A stretch of DNA of 34,672 bases from Hyphomonadaceae bacterium (GTDB lineage: Bacteria > Pseudomonadota > Alphaproteobacteria > Caulobacterales > Aquidulcibacteraceae), in assembly GCA_014378995.1 (NCBI GenBank), contig JACMMP010000231.1, positions 1-34,672 on the forward strand. Reading direction: 5' to 3'. Every line of letters begins with the position of its first letter. The first letter of the stretch is position 1. Positions 8,224 to 17,322 of this stretch are shown piece after piece. Position numbers and translations under genes: made by a program. The notes under the pieces were generated by a model. It was not told the origin of the DNA. It did no database searches and saw only the letters and a program-made list of their open reading frames with translations.

Positions 8224-9060
8224 TCAGCGGTAAAACTCCGTTCTCCGATCGCGGAAGAAACCCCAGGCAGCGCGGTGGCGGTCCAGAAAATCGAGATCGA
8301 ATTGGTGAACCAGCACGCCTTCATCCTCGCGCTCAAAAGCTTGCACCAGATCGCCGCGATGGTCGGCGATGAAGCTGGAGCCGTAGAAGTTCTGGCCGCT
8401 GGGCTCGACGCCGATACGATTGGACGCCACCACCGGGATCACGTTCGACACCGCGTGCCCCTGCATGGCGCGCCGCCAGGGATCGCGCGTGTCGAGCGAA
8501 GCATCGTGCGGCTCGCTGCCGATCGCGGTCGGATAGAACAGCACTTCGGCGCCCTGCATCGCCATTGCGCGCGCGGCTTCGGGAAACCATTGATCCCAGC
8601 AAATGCCGACGCCGATGCGGCCGTGCGCGGTGTCCCACACTTTAAATCCGGTATCGCCGGGGCGGAAGTAGTACTTCTCCTGATAGCCGGGGCCGTCAGG
8701 GATATGGCTCTTGCGATAGACGCCAAGCTGCTTGCCGTCAGCATCGAGGATGACGACCGAGTTGTAATAGTGCGGCCCATCGCGCTCATAGATCGAAACC
8801 GGGATCACAACGCCCAATTCCTTCGCCACCGGCTCGAGCGCCTGCACGCACGGATGCGTCTTCGCTTCGAACGCCGTGGCGAACCACTTCTCTTCCTGCG
8901 TGGTGCAGAAATACGGCCCCTGAAACAGCTCCGACGGCAAGATCACCTGCGCGCCCTTCTTGGCCGCATCGCGAACTAAGCGCTCGGTCTTTTCGATGTT
9001 GGCGTTGATGTCCGCGCCATACGACGTCTGGATCGCGGCGACGGTGATTGTGCGGGGCAT
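8224..9060 (-). CDS. aguB: N-carbamoylputrescine amidase
   Basis: A nitrilase-superfamily enzyme that converts N-carbamoylputrescine to putrescine, CO2 and ammonia, the second step of the agmatine route. At 278 residues it is of normal length. The catalytic triad is visible: Glu44 in LPSELF, Lys117 in VYRKSHIPDGPGY and Cys154 in GVGICWDQWFPEAARAM. The motif SHIPDGPGYQEKYYF and the ending FYGSSFIADHRGD are characteristic of the AguB subgroup. It starts 2 bp after the stop of the small 120-aa gene and lies in one operon with aguA. It is cytoplasmic. Confidence 0.95.
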   Translation of the reverse strand: MPRTITVAAIQTSYGADINANIEKTERLVRDAAKKGAQVILPSELFQGPYFCTTQEEKWFATAFEAKTHPCVQALEPVAKELGVVIPVSIYERDGPHYYNSVVILDADGKQLGVYRKSHIPDGPGYQEKYYFRPGDTGFKVWDTAHGRIGVGICWDQWFPEAARAMAMQGAEVLFYPTAIGSEPHDASLDTRDPWRRAMQGHAVSNVIPVVASNRIGVEPSGQNFYGSSFIADHRGDLVQAFEREDEGVLVHQFDLDFLDRHRAAWGFFRDRRTEFYR

Positions 9061-9062
9061 TG

Positions 9063-9425
9063 CTAGTCCTCAACTCGAGAGCCGTGGCGATAGCTGGCTA
9101 CAAGTTCAATTGATGTTTCGATCGCATCGTTAAAGGTGTCGAGTTCGTCAGCAGGCACCCAGAGTTCGCGGTGCATGGCTGCGCCCGCCGTCCGTGCCGG
9201 GTAGCGTGTCGCCATCGCATCAGCAACGTCGAAGCTTACGACATGGCCTTCATGCCGGTCCGCTATGCCTTTCGAGTTCCAATCACGCGCGATCTGTTCC
9301 GCGTATTCAAAGTTGAGCACGGGGTAAAAGATCGGTTGCTCCGGCAAGCGCGGTGGAAAGCGTTTCCAACCGGACGCTTCGATCAACGCAAGCTCGGCCG
9401 GCCCGACAGGCCGCCACAAGCGCAT
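9063..9425 (-). CDS. Small uncharacterised protein of the 'ADP-ribosylation/crystallin J1'-named family
   Basis: A 120-residue soluble protein whose pattern (LWRPVGPAELALIEASGW, FPPRLPEQPIFYPVLN, YAEQIARDWN, a RYPARTAGAAMHRELWVPADEL segment) matches a small family that databases often label ADP-ribosylation/crystallin J1. To my knowledge that label does not rest on demonstrated activity. The ATG shares one base with the aguA TGA stop (TGATG). A GTG one codon upstream is an alternative. Its stop is 2 bp before aguB, so it is translationally embedded in the agmatine operon. The role is unknown; context suggests something linked to agmatine or putrescine turnover. Confidence 0.8.
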   Translation of the reverse strand: MRLWRPVGPAELALIEASGWKRFPPRLPEQPIFYPVLNFEYAEQIARDWNSKGIADRHEGHVVSFDVADAMATRYPARTAGAAMHRELWVPADELDTFNDAIETSIELVASYRHGSRVED

Positions 9426-10411
9426 CACGCCGGCTCCTGTTGCGTGATGCAGTGGAACGAGCCGCCGCCGGTGAGGATGGCGTGCGACGAAAGCCCAAGC
9501 ACCTTGCGGCCGGGAAAAAGCGGCGCGAGCGCATTCACGGCGTCATCGCCGCTACCGGAATAGATTGGCACAACAACTGTGCTGTTGCCGATAATGAAGT
9601 TCATGTGGCTCGCCGGCACGATGTCGCCATCCTCATCTTCGACCGCGCCAGGCGATGGAATGCGGACCACTTCAAGCTTGCGGCCTTGCGCGTCGCGCAT
9701 AGCCGCGAGCGAGAGCGCGATCTCCTCCAGCACGTCATGGTTCGGATCGTCCCGGCTGAACGGCGCCTGACACACCACAACGCCCGGCGCGACAAAGCGC
9801 GCAAGGTTATCAATGTGCCCGTCAGTGTGATCGTTCATCAAACCTTCGTCGAGCCACAGCACCTTCTCGATCCCGAGCGCCTTCTTCAGCGCCGCTTCCG
9901 CGCCCTCCTCAGTCCAATGCGCGTTGCGATTGCGGTTGAGCAGACACTGGCGGGTCGTCAGCAGCGCGCCTTCCCCGTCCATCTCGATGGCGCCGCCCTC
10001 GAGGATAAAATCGTGGCGCTTGTAATTGACGTTAGCGAGCAGCGCGATGCGGGCGCTGACTTCGTCATCATGCGGCAGCACGTACTTTTCGCCCCAGCCA
10101 TTGAACTGAAAGCCGATAGCGCGGCCATCGTTGGTGAAGATCGGTCCGCTGTCGCGAAACCAGATGTCGCCGAACGCGCCGGGGATCACGTCCGCCGCCT
10201 GCCCAAGCGCCAGTTTAGCGGTCGCTTCCGCCTCGCGCCCGTGCGCCAGAATGCGCACCTTATCGCCGCCGCCCTGGTCCCAGAGCGCGCGCACCATGCT
10301 CGCGACTTCCGCGCGCGCAGGCTCCAAATCCTCGCCCCAGAGATCGGCCGCCGAGGGCCATCCGGTCCAGATCGCCTTGTGCGGGCGCCATTCAGCGGGA
10401 ATCGTCGTCAT
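9425..10411 (-). CDS. aguA: Agmatine deiminase
   Basis: A guanidino-group-modifying enzyme that hydrolyses agmatine to N-carbamoylputrescine and ammonia. It has 328 residues from the ATG that begins MTTIPAEWRPHKAIWTGWP. A longer frame exists upstream, but its extra 19 residues are unlike the family N-terminus. Active-site features are visible: GDIWFRDSGP (Asp82, Asp87), EGGA at 138-141, HTDGHID with His195 and His199, and the C-terminal nucleophile Cys321 in GGGSFHCITQQEP. It is first in a minus-strand operon with the 120-aa gene and aguB. The 124 bp upstream, before the divergent glycosyltransferase, should hold its promoter; I see no clear regulator site there. Confidence 0.95.
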   Translation of the reverse strand: MTTIPAEWRPHKAIWTGWPSAADLWGEDLEPARAEVASMVRALWDQGGGDKVRILAHGREAEATAKLALGQAADVIPGAFGDIWFRDSGPIFTNDGRAIGFQFNGWGEKYVLPHDDEVSARIALLANVNYKRHDFILEGGAIEMDGEGALLTTRQCLLNRNRNAHWTEEGAEAALKKALGIEKVLWLDEGLMNDHTDGHIDNLARFVAPGVVVCQAPFSRDDPNHDVLEEIALSLAAMRDAQGRKLEVVRIPSPGAVEDEDGDIVPASHMNFIIGNSTVVVPIYSGSGDDAVNALAPLFPGRKVLGLSSHAILTGGGSFHCITQQEPA

Positions 10412-10535
10412 GGCGGCTCCATAGCGCAAGCGAACGAGCCCAGATAGGCAAGTTTCACCCCCACACAAGTGCGCCGCCGTTCTGGCGCCCGCGGCCCGCC
10501 TCCGCTATGAGGCGCGGGGGACCAATGAGACATCA

Positions 10536-12089
10536 ATGACCGCAGCCCGGGCCGCCTTCGACCGCGCGACACTGGCGTTTCTCGCCGTGCTGATCGTGCT
10601 GACCGCAACGCGGATCTGGGCGCTGTTCGAGAGCCCGCTCGGGCTCTATTTCGACGAAGCGCAATATTGGATGTGGTCGCGCAGCTTCGACTGGGGCTAT
10701 TTCACCAAGCCGCCCATGGTGGCCTGGGTGATCGGCGCAACGACGACGCTCGCCGGCACGGACGCGGAATGGGCGGTGCGGCTCGGCGCGCCATTGGCGC
10801 ACGCGGTTGCGGCAGGCGGCGTCTACGCGCTCACGCGCAACATGTACGGCGCGTGGCCGGGCTTCTGGGCTGGCCTTGGCTGGCTGATGCTGCCAGGCGT
10901 TTTCTTCAGCTCGAGTCTCATCTCCACCGACGCCGTGCTGCTGCCGCTCTGGACCGTCGCGCTCTACGCCATGTGGCGCATGATCGACACGCGCGCCATG
11001 CACTGGGCGATCGTGATCGGTGTGTTTCTCGGCCTCGGCGTGCTGGCCAAATACGCGATGCTCTATTTTGTCGTCTGCACCGCGTTCGCTGCGTGGCGAA
11101 TGGAAATTGTGCGCCAAGCGCTGGCGGGCGGGCGCGGCTGGGTTGCAGGCTTGATCGCGGCGCTGATCGTTACGCCGAACATCGTTTGGAACGTCAATAA
11201 TGGCTTCGCCACCGCGCGCCACACCGCCTCGAACGCCAGCCTCAATCTCGACGACATGTTCCACTTCGACGAGCTGTTCGAGTTTATCGGCGGCCAAGCC
11301 GGCGTGCTCGGCCCGATCATCTTCTTTGCGGTGATCTGGGCGATCTGGCGCGCGATCGGGCGGCGGGACGCGCTCTCAAACGAAGATAAATTCCTGCTCG
11401 CCTATATTCTGCCGCCGTTCATTTTCATCTCGCTGATCGCCTTCATCTCGCGCGCCAACGCCAATTGGGCGGCGGTGGCGTATCCGGCGATCGTGGTGTG
11501 GATCACCGGCACTTTGTTCAGCTCGGTCAACGGCCGGCGCTGGCTTGCGGGCGCGAGCGCCGTGAACGCCGCTTTGGGCGTTGCGTTCGCCATTGTGGTG
11601 CTGTCGATGCCCGCCATCGCAAACCAGGCCAAGGGCATCCACACGGCGCAAGCCTGGGAGCAGACCGCGCGCGAAGTCATGTCGCGCGCTGTAACGCAGC
11701 CCGGCGAAGCGCCCTTCACCGCCGTGTTGGTGGATGACCGCGCCACTTATTTCGAGCTCAATTATTACTGGCGCCACGCCCGCCGCGCCGGCGCCCCGCT
11801 GCCGCCGGTGCGCATGTGGCTGTTGCAAGCCGAAGCGCACAACTCGGCCGAAGCCAGCGATCCGATGCGCGCGGAAGAAGGCGGGCGCGTGCTCGTCGTA
11901 CATTTGCAGCGCTCTTATCTGCCGTTCGTCGCCGGCGACTTCACCGTGTTTCGCACGGTCGAGCATTTGACGGTGCCGCTCGGCGGCGGCGTCAACCGCG
12001 AACTGGAAATTTCCGTCGGCGAAGGCTTTGCTCCGGCGCCGCGCGACGCGGCGTTCCAGGAACGCTTGAACACGCGCAACGAACCTTAG
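10536..12089 (+). CDS. GT39-family (ArnT/PMT-like) membrane glycosyltransferase
   Basis: An integral inner-membrane protein of 517 residues that would transfer a sugar from a polyprenyl-phosphate donor to a lipid or glycan acceptor on the periplasmic side (family knowledge). The first membrane segment (about residues 12-30) is followed by the periplasmic loop with the catalytic motif FDEAQYW (Asp40, Glu41) and then [15 protein letters not shown], the hallmark of this family. About ten further hydrophobic segments follow, to about residue 370. The C-terminal ~150 residues form a soluble domain. The acceptor is unknown. It converges on edd, and the two stops overlap by 4 bp with no terminator between them. 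Confidence 0.9.
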   Translation: MTAARAAFDRATLAFLAVLIVLTATRIWALFESPLGLYFDEAQYWMWSRSFDWGYFTKPPMVAWVIGATTTLAGTDAEWAVRLGAPLAHAVAAGGVYALTRNMYGAWPGFWAGLGWLMLPGVFFSSSLISTDAVLLPLWTVALYAMWRMIDTRAMHWAIVIGVFLGLGVLAKYAMLYFVVCTAFAAWRMEIVRQALAGGRGWVAGLIAALIVTPNIVWNVNNGFATARHTASNASLNLDDMFHFDELFEFIGGQAGVLGPIIFFAVIWAIWRAIGRRDALSNEDKFLLAYILPPFIFISLIAFISRANANWAAVAYPAIVVWITGTLFSSVNGRRWLAGASAVNAALGVAFAIVVLSMPAIANQAKGIHTAQAWEQTAREVMSRAVTQPGEAPFTAVLVDDRATYFELNYYWRHARRAGAPLPPVRMWLLQAEAHNSAEASDPMRAEEGGRVLVVHLQRSYLPFVAGDFTVFRTVEHLTVPLGGGVNRELEISVGEGFAPAPRDAAFQERLNTRNEP

Positions 12090-13915
12090 ATCGGATCGTA
12101 GTCCGGAAAGGCCGAGCCGCCGCGTTCGGCGCTGCAAGCATTCAGACGGAAGAGCGAAAAGAGTTCTCGCCCCATGCCGCGTGCGTTAGCCGCGAGATCG
12201 AGTTGCGCCGGCGCGCGGTCGCGCCAATCCGGCGGCGACACCACGTCCAGCAAGCCGCGCTCGCCATCGACGCGCACGATGTCGCCGTCGCGCACCTTCG
12301 CCAGCGGGCCACCCTCCGCCGCTTCCGGCGTCACGTGGATCGCCGCCAAGACCTTGCCGCTGGCGCCGGACATGCGCCCGTCCGTCACCAACGCCACCTT
12401 GAAGCCGCGGTCCTGCAATGCGCCCATGAGCGGCATCAATTTGTGCAACTCCGGCATGCCGTTGGCGCGCGGTCCCTGCCCGCGCACGACGATGACGCAA
12501 TCGCGGTCGAGATCGCCGGCGCGGAACGCCGCCTGCACATCGCCCTGAGAGTCGAACACCGCCGCCGGCGCCTCCACGACGAGGAACGGCGCGCCAACAG
12601 CCGACGTCTTCGCGCACGCGCGGCCAAGCCCGCCGCTCATCACCGAGAGGCCGCCATGCGCGTTGAACGGATCGGACGCCGGCCGCACGATGGTGTCGTC
12701 ACGGCTGACTTGCGGCGCGTCGCGCCAGACTAGTGTTTCGCCTTCGAGCGCCGGATCGCGCGTGTGCCCCTCCATGCCGTCACGCGACACGGTGACGATG
12801 TCGCCGTGCAGCAAGCCTTCGCCCAGCAGCTCGCGCGTGAGAAAAGCCATGCCGCCAGCGTCGCGGAAATTGTTTACGTCGGCGGAGCCGTTGGGATAAA
12901 TTTTCGCCAGCAGCGGCGTCACCCGAGCGACATCGCCGAAATCGTCCCATAGCAATTCGATGCCGGCCGCCGCGGCGATCGCCGGCAGATGGATGAAGTG
13001 ATTGGTCGAACCGCCCGTCGCCATCAGGCCGACAACGGCGTTGACGATAGCGCGCTCGTCGACGACGTGGCCGATCGGGCGATAATCGTCACCAAGCCCG
13101 GTGATCTCGGCGGCGCGATGCGTCGCGGCGATGGTGAGCGCGTCGCGGAGCGGCGTGTGGGGATTGACGAAGGCGGCATTGGGGAGGTGGAGCCCCATCA
13201 GCTCCATCATCATCTGATTGGAATTGGCGGTGCCATAGAACGTGCAGGTGCCAGGCGCGTGATACGATTCCGCCTCGACTTGCAGCAATTCCTCGCGCCC
13301 GATCTTGCCTTCCGCGAACAATTGCCGGCGCGCCGCCTTCTCCTTGTTAGGCAAGCCGGACGGCATCGGCCCGCCCGGCACGAAAATCGCCGGCAGCCAC
13401 GGAAAGCGCAGCGCGCCGATCAACAGCCCTGGCACGATCTTGTCGCAAATGCCGAGTAACAGCGCCGCATCGAACGTCGCGTGCGAGAGCGAAACGGCGG
13501 TGGAGAGCGCGATGACATCGCGCGAGAAGAGCGAAAGCTCCATGCCCTCGAAGCCCTGCGTGACCCCGTCGCACATCGCCGGAACGCCGCCCGCCACTTG
13601 CGCCACCGCGCCGCGTTCGCGCGCGGCTTTGCGGATGATCTCGGGGAAGCGCTCGTACGGCGCATGCGCCGAGAGCATGTCGTTATACGCCGTGACGATG
13701 CCGATCGACGGCCACTTGCCGCCAAGCAGCTGCATCTTGTCCTGCACCGCACACCCGGCGGAGGTGTGCGCCTGGTTCGCCTCGGCTAAGCGCAGTCGCG
13801 CCGGCTTGCTGGCGTCATACGCACCAATCAGATCAAGATAGAGCCGCCTGCGCTTGGCGCTGCGCTGCCGTATGCGTTCGGTGACGGCTTCGATCGTCGA
13901 GTTGAGTTGGGCCAT
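12086..13915 (-). CDS. edd: Phosphogluconate dehydratase
   Basis: The Entner-Doudoroff enzyme that dehydrates 6-phosphogluconate to KDPG. It has 609 residues, close to the usual ~600. IlvD/Edd-family features are visible: [14 protein letters not shown] at 75-88, MCDGVTQG at 114-121, and candidate 4Fe-4S cysteines Cys157 (GICDKIVPG) and Cys224 ([13 protein letters not shown]). Other features are [11 protein letters not shown] near the C-terminus and [11 protein letters not shown] at the end. The preferred ATG shares its first base with the zwf stop (TGATG). An adjacent ATG one codon upstream is equally possible. Coupling to zwf puts the glucose-6-phosphate branch of the pathway in one transcript. 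Pgl and glk, often in this operon in related bacteria, are not here. Confidence 0.97.
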   Translation of the reverse strand: MAQLNSTIEAVTERIRQRSAKRRRLYLDLIGAYDASKPARLRLAEANQAHTSAGCAVQDKMQLLGGKWPSIGIVTAYNDMLSAHAPYERFPEIIRKAARERGAVAQVAGGVPAMCDGVTQGFEGMELSLFSRDVIALSTAVSLSHATFDAALLLGICDKIVPGLLIGALRFPWLPAIFVPGGPMPSGLPNKEKAARRQLFAEGKIGREELLQVEAESYHAPGTCTFYGTANSNQMMMELMGLHLPNAAFVNPHTPLRDALTIAATHRAAEITGLGDDYRPIGHVVDERAIVNAVVGLMATGGSTNHFIHLPAIAAAAGIELLWDDFGDVARVTPLLAKIYPNGSADVNNFRDAGGMAFLTRELLGEGLLHGDIVTVSRDGMEGHTRDPALEGETLVWRDAPQVSRDDTIVRPASDPFNAHGGLSVMSGGLGRACAKTSAVGAPFLVVEAPAAVFDSQGDVQAAFRAGDLDRDCVIVVRGQGPRANGMPELHKLMPLMGALQDRGFKVALVTDGRMSGASGKVLAAIHVTPEAAEGGPLAKVRDGDIVRVDGERGLLDVVSPPDWRDRAPAQLDLAANARGMGRELFSLFRLNACSAERGGSAFPDYDPI

Positions 13916-15384
13916 CATTCCGGATCCCACCAGGCTCGGCCATCCCGGTCGAGCAATAACGCTGATTGAGTTGGGCCGTTGGAGCCAGCAGCGTAACCGT
14001 GCGGCTCCACGCCCGCCTGCTCCCACGCCGCCAGCAACGCATCGGCCCACATCCAGGCAGCGTCCACTTCATCGCGGCGCATAAACAAAGCGAGATTGCC
14101 CCGCACAATGTCCATCAACAGCCGCTCGTACGCATCCGGGTAGCGCACGCCGCCGAACTCCTCCGCGAACGAAAGATCGAGCGCCGCCGTTTTTACGCGC
14201 AAGCCGCCCGGCCCCGGCTCCTTCATGTTGAGCCAGAGCTTCACGCCTTCATCCGGCTGCAGGCGCAGCACTAATTTGTTCGGCGCGCCGGCGCCCGCGC
14301 CGAAGATTGGCACCGGCGTATCCTTGAACTGAATGACGATCTCGCTGCGGCGCGCGCCGATGCGTTTGCCGGTGCGCAGGTAAAACGGCACGCCAGCCCA
14401 GCGCCAATTATCCACTTCGGCTTTGATGGCGACGAACGTCTCGGTCTTCGTCGGCTTGCCAACTTCGTCGGCGTAAGCCGGCGCCGGCTTGCCGCCGATG
14501 AGCCCAGCTTTGTACTGACCGCGCACCGTCTTCGCCGCCGCTTGTTTGGCATCAATGCGCCGCAGCGCAGAAAGCACTTTCAGCTTTTCAGTGCGGATCG
14601 CGTCAGCGTCCATGCTGTTCGGCGATTCCAGCGCCACCAAGCACAAGAGCTGCAGCATGTGGTTCTGCACCATATCCCGCAGCGCGCCGGACTTGTCGTA
14701 ATATTCGGCTCGGCCTTCGACACCGAGTTCTTCTGCCACCGTGATCTGCACGTGATCGATGGTCGCGCGCGACCAGATCGGCTCGATCAGCATGTTGGCG
14801 AAGCGCAGCACCAACAAATTTTGCACTGTCTCCTTGCCGAGATAGTGATCGATGCGGAATGTACGGTGCTCATCGAACACACGGCCGACGCCATCGTTGA
14901 TCTCACGCGACGAAGAGAGATCGCGCCCGATCGGCTTTTCCAGCACGATGCGCGAATTCGGCGTGGCTAGCTCGGTCTCTTGGAGACGCTGCGCAATCAT
15001 CACGAAAAGAGACGGCGCCGTGCTGAGATAGAAGATGCGCACATTGCCGTCGCCGTCAGCGAGCGCATCCTTCAACGCACCCCATTCGCCCGCCGGCGCC
15101 GTCGCGTCGACGCGGGCGTAGTGAACGTGCTTCAGAAACTCAGCGCACTTCGCTTCGTCGACACACGCGCCCGGCGCGAACTTGCCGCGGCTCTCGTGCA
15201 CCATCTGACGGAAGGCTTCGGTGTCGAGATCGGAGCGCGCCGCGCCGATGATGCGCGATTGCGGCGGGATCTGTCCGTCCAGATAGCGGTGCAGCAACGA
15301 CGGGAAAAGCTTGCGGAGCGAGAGATCGCCGGTGGCGCCGAAAACGACGAGGTCGAACGGGGGAACGGGAATGAACTCTGCCAT
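13915..15384 (-). CDS. zwf: Glucose-6-phosphate 1-dehydrogenase
   Basis: Oxidises glucose-6-phosphate to 6-phosphogluconolactone with NAD(P)+. It has 489 residues, the typical length. The nucleotide-binding loop is [16 protein letters not shown] at 15-30. [10 protein letters not shown] is at 147-156, and the substrate-binding active-site motif RIDHYLGKE is at 177-185. The C-terminal domain shows FYLRTGKR. It is first in the zwf-edd pair and is transcribed away from the lacI-type gene across a 122-bp gap. That gap holds an imperfect palindrome that could be an operator. Confidence 0.97.
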   Translation of the reverse strand: MAEFIPVPPFDLVVFGATGDLSLRKLFPSLLHRYLDGQIPPQSRIIGAARSDLDTEAFRQMVHESRGKFAPGACVDEAKCAEFLKHVHYARVDATAPAGEWGALKDALADGDGNVRIFYLSTAPSLFVMIAQRLQETELATPNSRIVLEKPIGRDLSSSREINDGVGRVFDEHRTFRIDHYLGKETVQNLLVLRFANMLIEPIWSRATIDHVQITVAEELGVEGRAEYYDKSGALRDMVQNHMLQLLCLVALESPNSMDADAIRTEKLKVLSALRRIDAKQAAAKTVRGQYKAGLIGGKPAPAYADEVGKPTKTETFVAIKAEVDNWRWAGVPFYLRTGKRIGARRSEIVIQFKDTPVPIFGAGAGAPNKLVLRLQPDEGVKLWLNMKEPGPGGLRVKTAALDLSFAEEFGGVRYPDAYERLLMDIVRGNLALFMRRDEVDAAWMWADALLAAWEQAGVEPHGYAAGSNGPTQSALLLDRDGRAWWDPE

Positions 15385-15432
15385 GCTCCTTACAAACTAG
15401 GATTTGGCGCTGCTGGCAAACAGGGGCCCAAG

Positions 15433-15452
15433 CAATTGGCCGCGCATAATTG
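15433..15452. promoter_or_regulatory. Candidate LacI-type operator between zwf and the regulator gene
   Basis: A 20-bp imperfect palindrome with CAATT/AATTG ends and a CGCG centre (14 of 20 positions symmetric) in the divergent zwf-lacI gap. Placement fits an autoregulatory or zwf operator, but it does not match the ACCGGT-centred site upstream of the isomerase gene. This is an inference from symmetry alone. Confidence 0.2.
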
Positions 15453-15506
15453 TCCCGCGACATTTGCGTTGCCAAGCGAAGCCGCGGGCGCCTATGGTCC
15501 GCGTCC

Positions 15507-16574
15507 ATGGCCGATGACGACAATCCGCCTCGCCGGCGCGGGCTGGGCGGGGAAAAGAAGCCCACCATCAACGATGTGGCGCGCCTGGCCAGCGTCTCGA
15601 AGAAGACGGTGTCGCGCGTAATTAATCAATCGCCGTTCGTAAAAGAAGAAACCCGCGAGAACATCAACCGCATCATTGCCGAGATCGGCTTTTCGCCTGA
15701 TCCGCAGGCGCGCGGCCTCGCCTTCCGGCGCTCATTCCTGATCGGCCTCGTCTACGACAACCCGAACCCGCAATACGTGGTGAACATGCAATTGGGCATG
15801 CTCGATGCGATGCGCGGCTCAGGCTACGAATTGGTCGTCCACCCTTGCAACCGCAACAATCCGACGTTTCTCACCGACTTCCGCCGCTTCATAGAACGCC
15901 AAAAACTCTCCGGCGTGGTGCTGACGCCGTCCGTTTCCGAAGACGACCGGGTCAAAGTGATCCTCGATGAAGTCGGCTGCGCCTATATCCGCATCGCTTC
16001 GGTGCCGGTCGACGAGCCGGCGCACATCATCGTGTCGAATGACCGCCAAGGCGGGCGCGCCGCGGCGCGGCACCTGGCCGAACTTGGCCACACCATTATT
16101 GGCTTCATCTCCGGCCCGCCGAGTTTCCGCTCCTCGCACGAGCGCCGCGGCGGCTTCGATGAAGAGCTGAAGGACCGCAAGCTGAAGCTGCCGGACGATT
16201 ACGTGATGCAAGGCGCCTACACGTTCGAGACCGGCATTTCGTGCGGCGCGGAATTGCTGAAGCGGGAGCCCCGCCCGACCGCCATCTTCGCCGCCAACGA
16301 CGAAATGGCCGCCGGCGTGCTGCACGCCATCCGCCGCGCCGGGCTGCAGTGCCCGGGCGATGTGTCAGTGGTCGGTTTCGATGATTTCCAGATAGCCTCC
16401 AGCGTCTGGCCGCCGCTGACCACGGTGCGAACGCCGACGCGCGAAATCGGGCGCATGGCGGCGGAAAAGCTCATCGGCGCCACCGACGGTTCTGACGAGA
16501 ATCCGCGCGAAGCCGCGCCCGCCACCTCCCCGGCTTTGGTGGTGCGAGATTCCACTGGGCCGGCCAAACGGTAG
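15507..16574 (+). CDS. LacI-family transcriptional regulator
   Basis: A sugar-responsive repressor-type regulator, 355 residues from the chosen ATG. A longer frame starts 57 bases upstream but would place extra basic residues before the family's N-terminus. The LacI HTH is at about 18-42: PTINDVARLASVSKKTVSRVIN, followed by the hinge region FSPDPQARGLAFRRS. The periplasmic-binding-protein-like effector domain follows, with IGLVYDNPN, DRQGGRAAARHL and AIFAANDEMAAGV, and ends VVGFDDFQIASSVWPPLTTV. It lies between zwf-edd and the isomerase-kduD-kdgK-eda run, so it is the likely controller of one or both. Natural effectors could be KDG, KDPG or a uronate; none can be read from the sequence. Confidence 0.93.
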   Translation: MADDDNPPRRRGLGGEKKPTINDVARLASVSKKTVSRVINQSPFVKEETRENINRIIAEIGFSPDPQARGLAFRRSFLIGLVYDNPNPQYVVNMQLGMLDAMRGSGYELVVHPCNRNNPTFLTDFRRFIERQKLSGVVLTPSVSEDDRVKVILDEVGCAYIRIASVPVDEPAHIIVSNDRQGGRAAARHLAELGHTIIGFISGPPSFRSSHERRGGFDEELKDRKLKLPDDYVMQGAYTFETGISCGAELLKREPRPTAIFAANDEMAAGVLHAIRRAGLQCPGDVSVVGFDDFQIASSVWPPLTTVRTPTREIGRMAAEKLIGATDGSDENPREAAPATSPALVVRDSTGPAKR

Positions 16575-16600
16575 AACGGGCGAAGCCGCTTGAAAGAGCC

Positions 16601-16618
16601 AGTGACACCGGTTACCAA
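16601..16618. promoter_or_regulatory. Candidate LacI-family operator upstream of the uronate genes
   Basis: AGTGACACCGGTTACCAA has the ACCGGT centre with a central CpG and partly symmetric flanks typical of LacI-family sites. It lies 63 bp before the start codon of the isomerase gene, in the only sizeable gap between the regulator gene and the four-gene run. No promoter boxes could be assigned with confidence. Confidence 0.35.
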
Positions 16619-16680
16619 ATCGAGCAAGTACCCGCCAGTGAACCCGTACTAGAATCTCTAAGCCAGACAGGGACCGTCCC

Positions 16681-17322
16681 ATGAAAATCGCGCTCATCAT
16701 TGAGAACAGCCAAGCCGCGAAGAGCGGCATCGTTCATGACGCGCTGAAATCTGTGGCCGAGCCCCTCGGCCACAAGGTGCATCACTACGGGATGTACGGC
16801 GCCGAGGATAAGGCCTCGCTCACCTATGTGATGAATGGCCTCCTCGCTGGCATTCTAATCAACGCGAAGGCAGCGGACTTTGTTGTCACCGGCTGCGGCA
16901 CCGGCATGGGCTCAATGCTCGCGTGCAACTCCATGCCTGGCGTGTTCTGCGGCCTCATCGCCGACCCGACGGATGCGTTCCTGTTCGGACAGATCAATGA
17001 CGGCAACGCCATCGCCATGCCGTACGCCAAGGGCTTCGGCTGGGCCGCGGAGCTCAATCTGCAGGATTGCTATCGCAAGCTCTTCGACGGCGAACGCGGC
17101 CTCGGCTATCCGAAGGAGCGCGCGGCCATCATGGCCAAGAACCGCGGCATCCTGAAAGAATTGAAGGTCGCGTCGTGTCACGACATGCTGACGGTGCTGA
17201 AGTCGGTGGATCAGGATTTATTGAAGGCCGCCGTCGCCGGTGAGCGCTTCGAAGAATTGTTCTTCGCCAACGCGCAGGACACCGCCATCGCCGATTACAT
17301 CCGCCGCGTGCGCGCTTCGTAA
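16681..17322 (+). CDS. RpiB/LacA-family sugar isomerase, candidate DhuI-type uronate isomerase
   Basis: A 213-residue protein with an RpiB-like first half: MKIALIIENSQAAK, then the family cysteine loop VVTGCGTGMGSMLACNS at about 68-84, and INDGNAIAMPYAKGFGWAAELN at about 102-123. It is longer than ribose-5-phosphate isomerase B (about 150 residues). From memory it closely resembles the streptococcal DhuI enzymes. Those isomerise 4-deoxy-L-threo-5-hexosulose-uronate, the same substrate as the unrelated KduI. Being followed directly by kduD (start codon overlapping its stop, TAATG) and kdgK supports that role strongly. No KduI-type gene is present in the window. An AGGGA-type ribosome binding site lies 8 bases upstream of the ATG. 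Confidence 0.85.
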   Translation: MKIALIIENSQAAKSGIVHDALKSVAEPLGHKVHHYGMYGAEDKASLTYVMNGLLAGILINAKAADFVVTGCGTGMGSMLACNSMPGVFCGLIADPTDAFLFGQINDGNAIAMPYAKGFGWAAELNLQDCYRKLFDGERGLGYPKERAAIMAKNRGILKELKVASCHDMLTVLKSVDQDLLKAAVAGERFEELFFANAQDTAIADYIRRVRAS

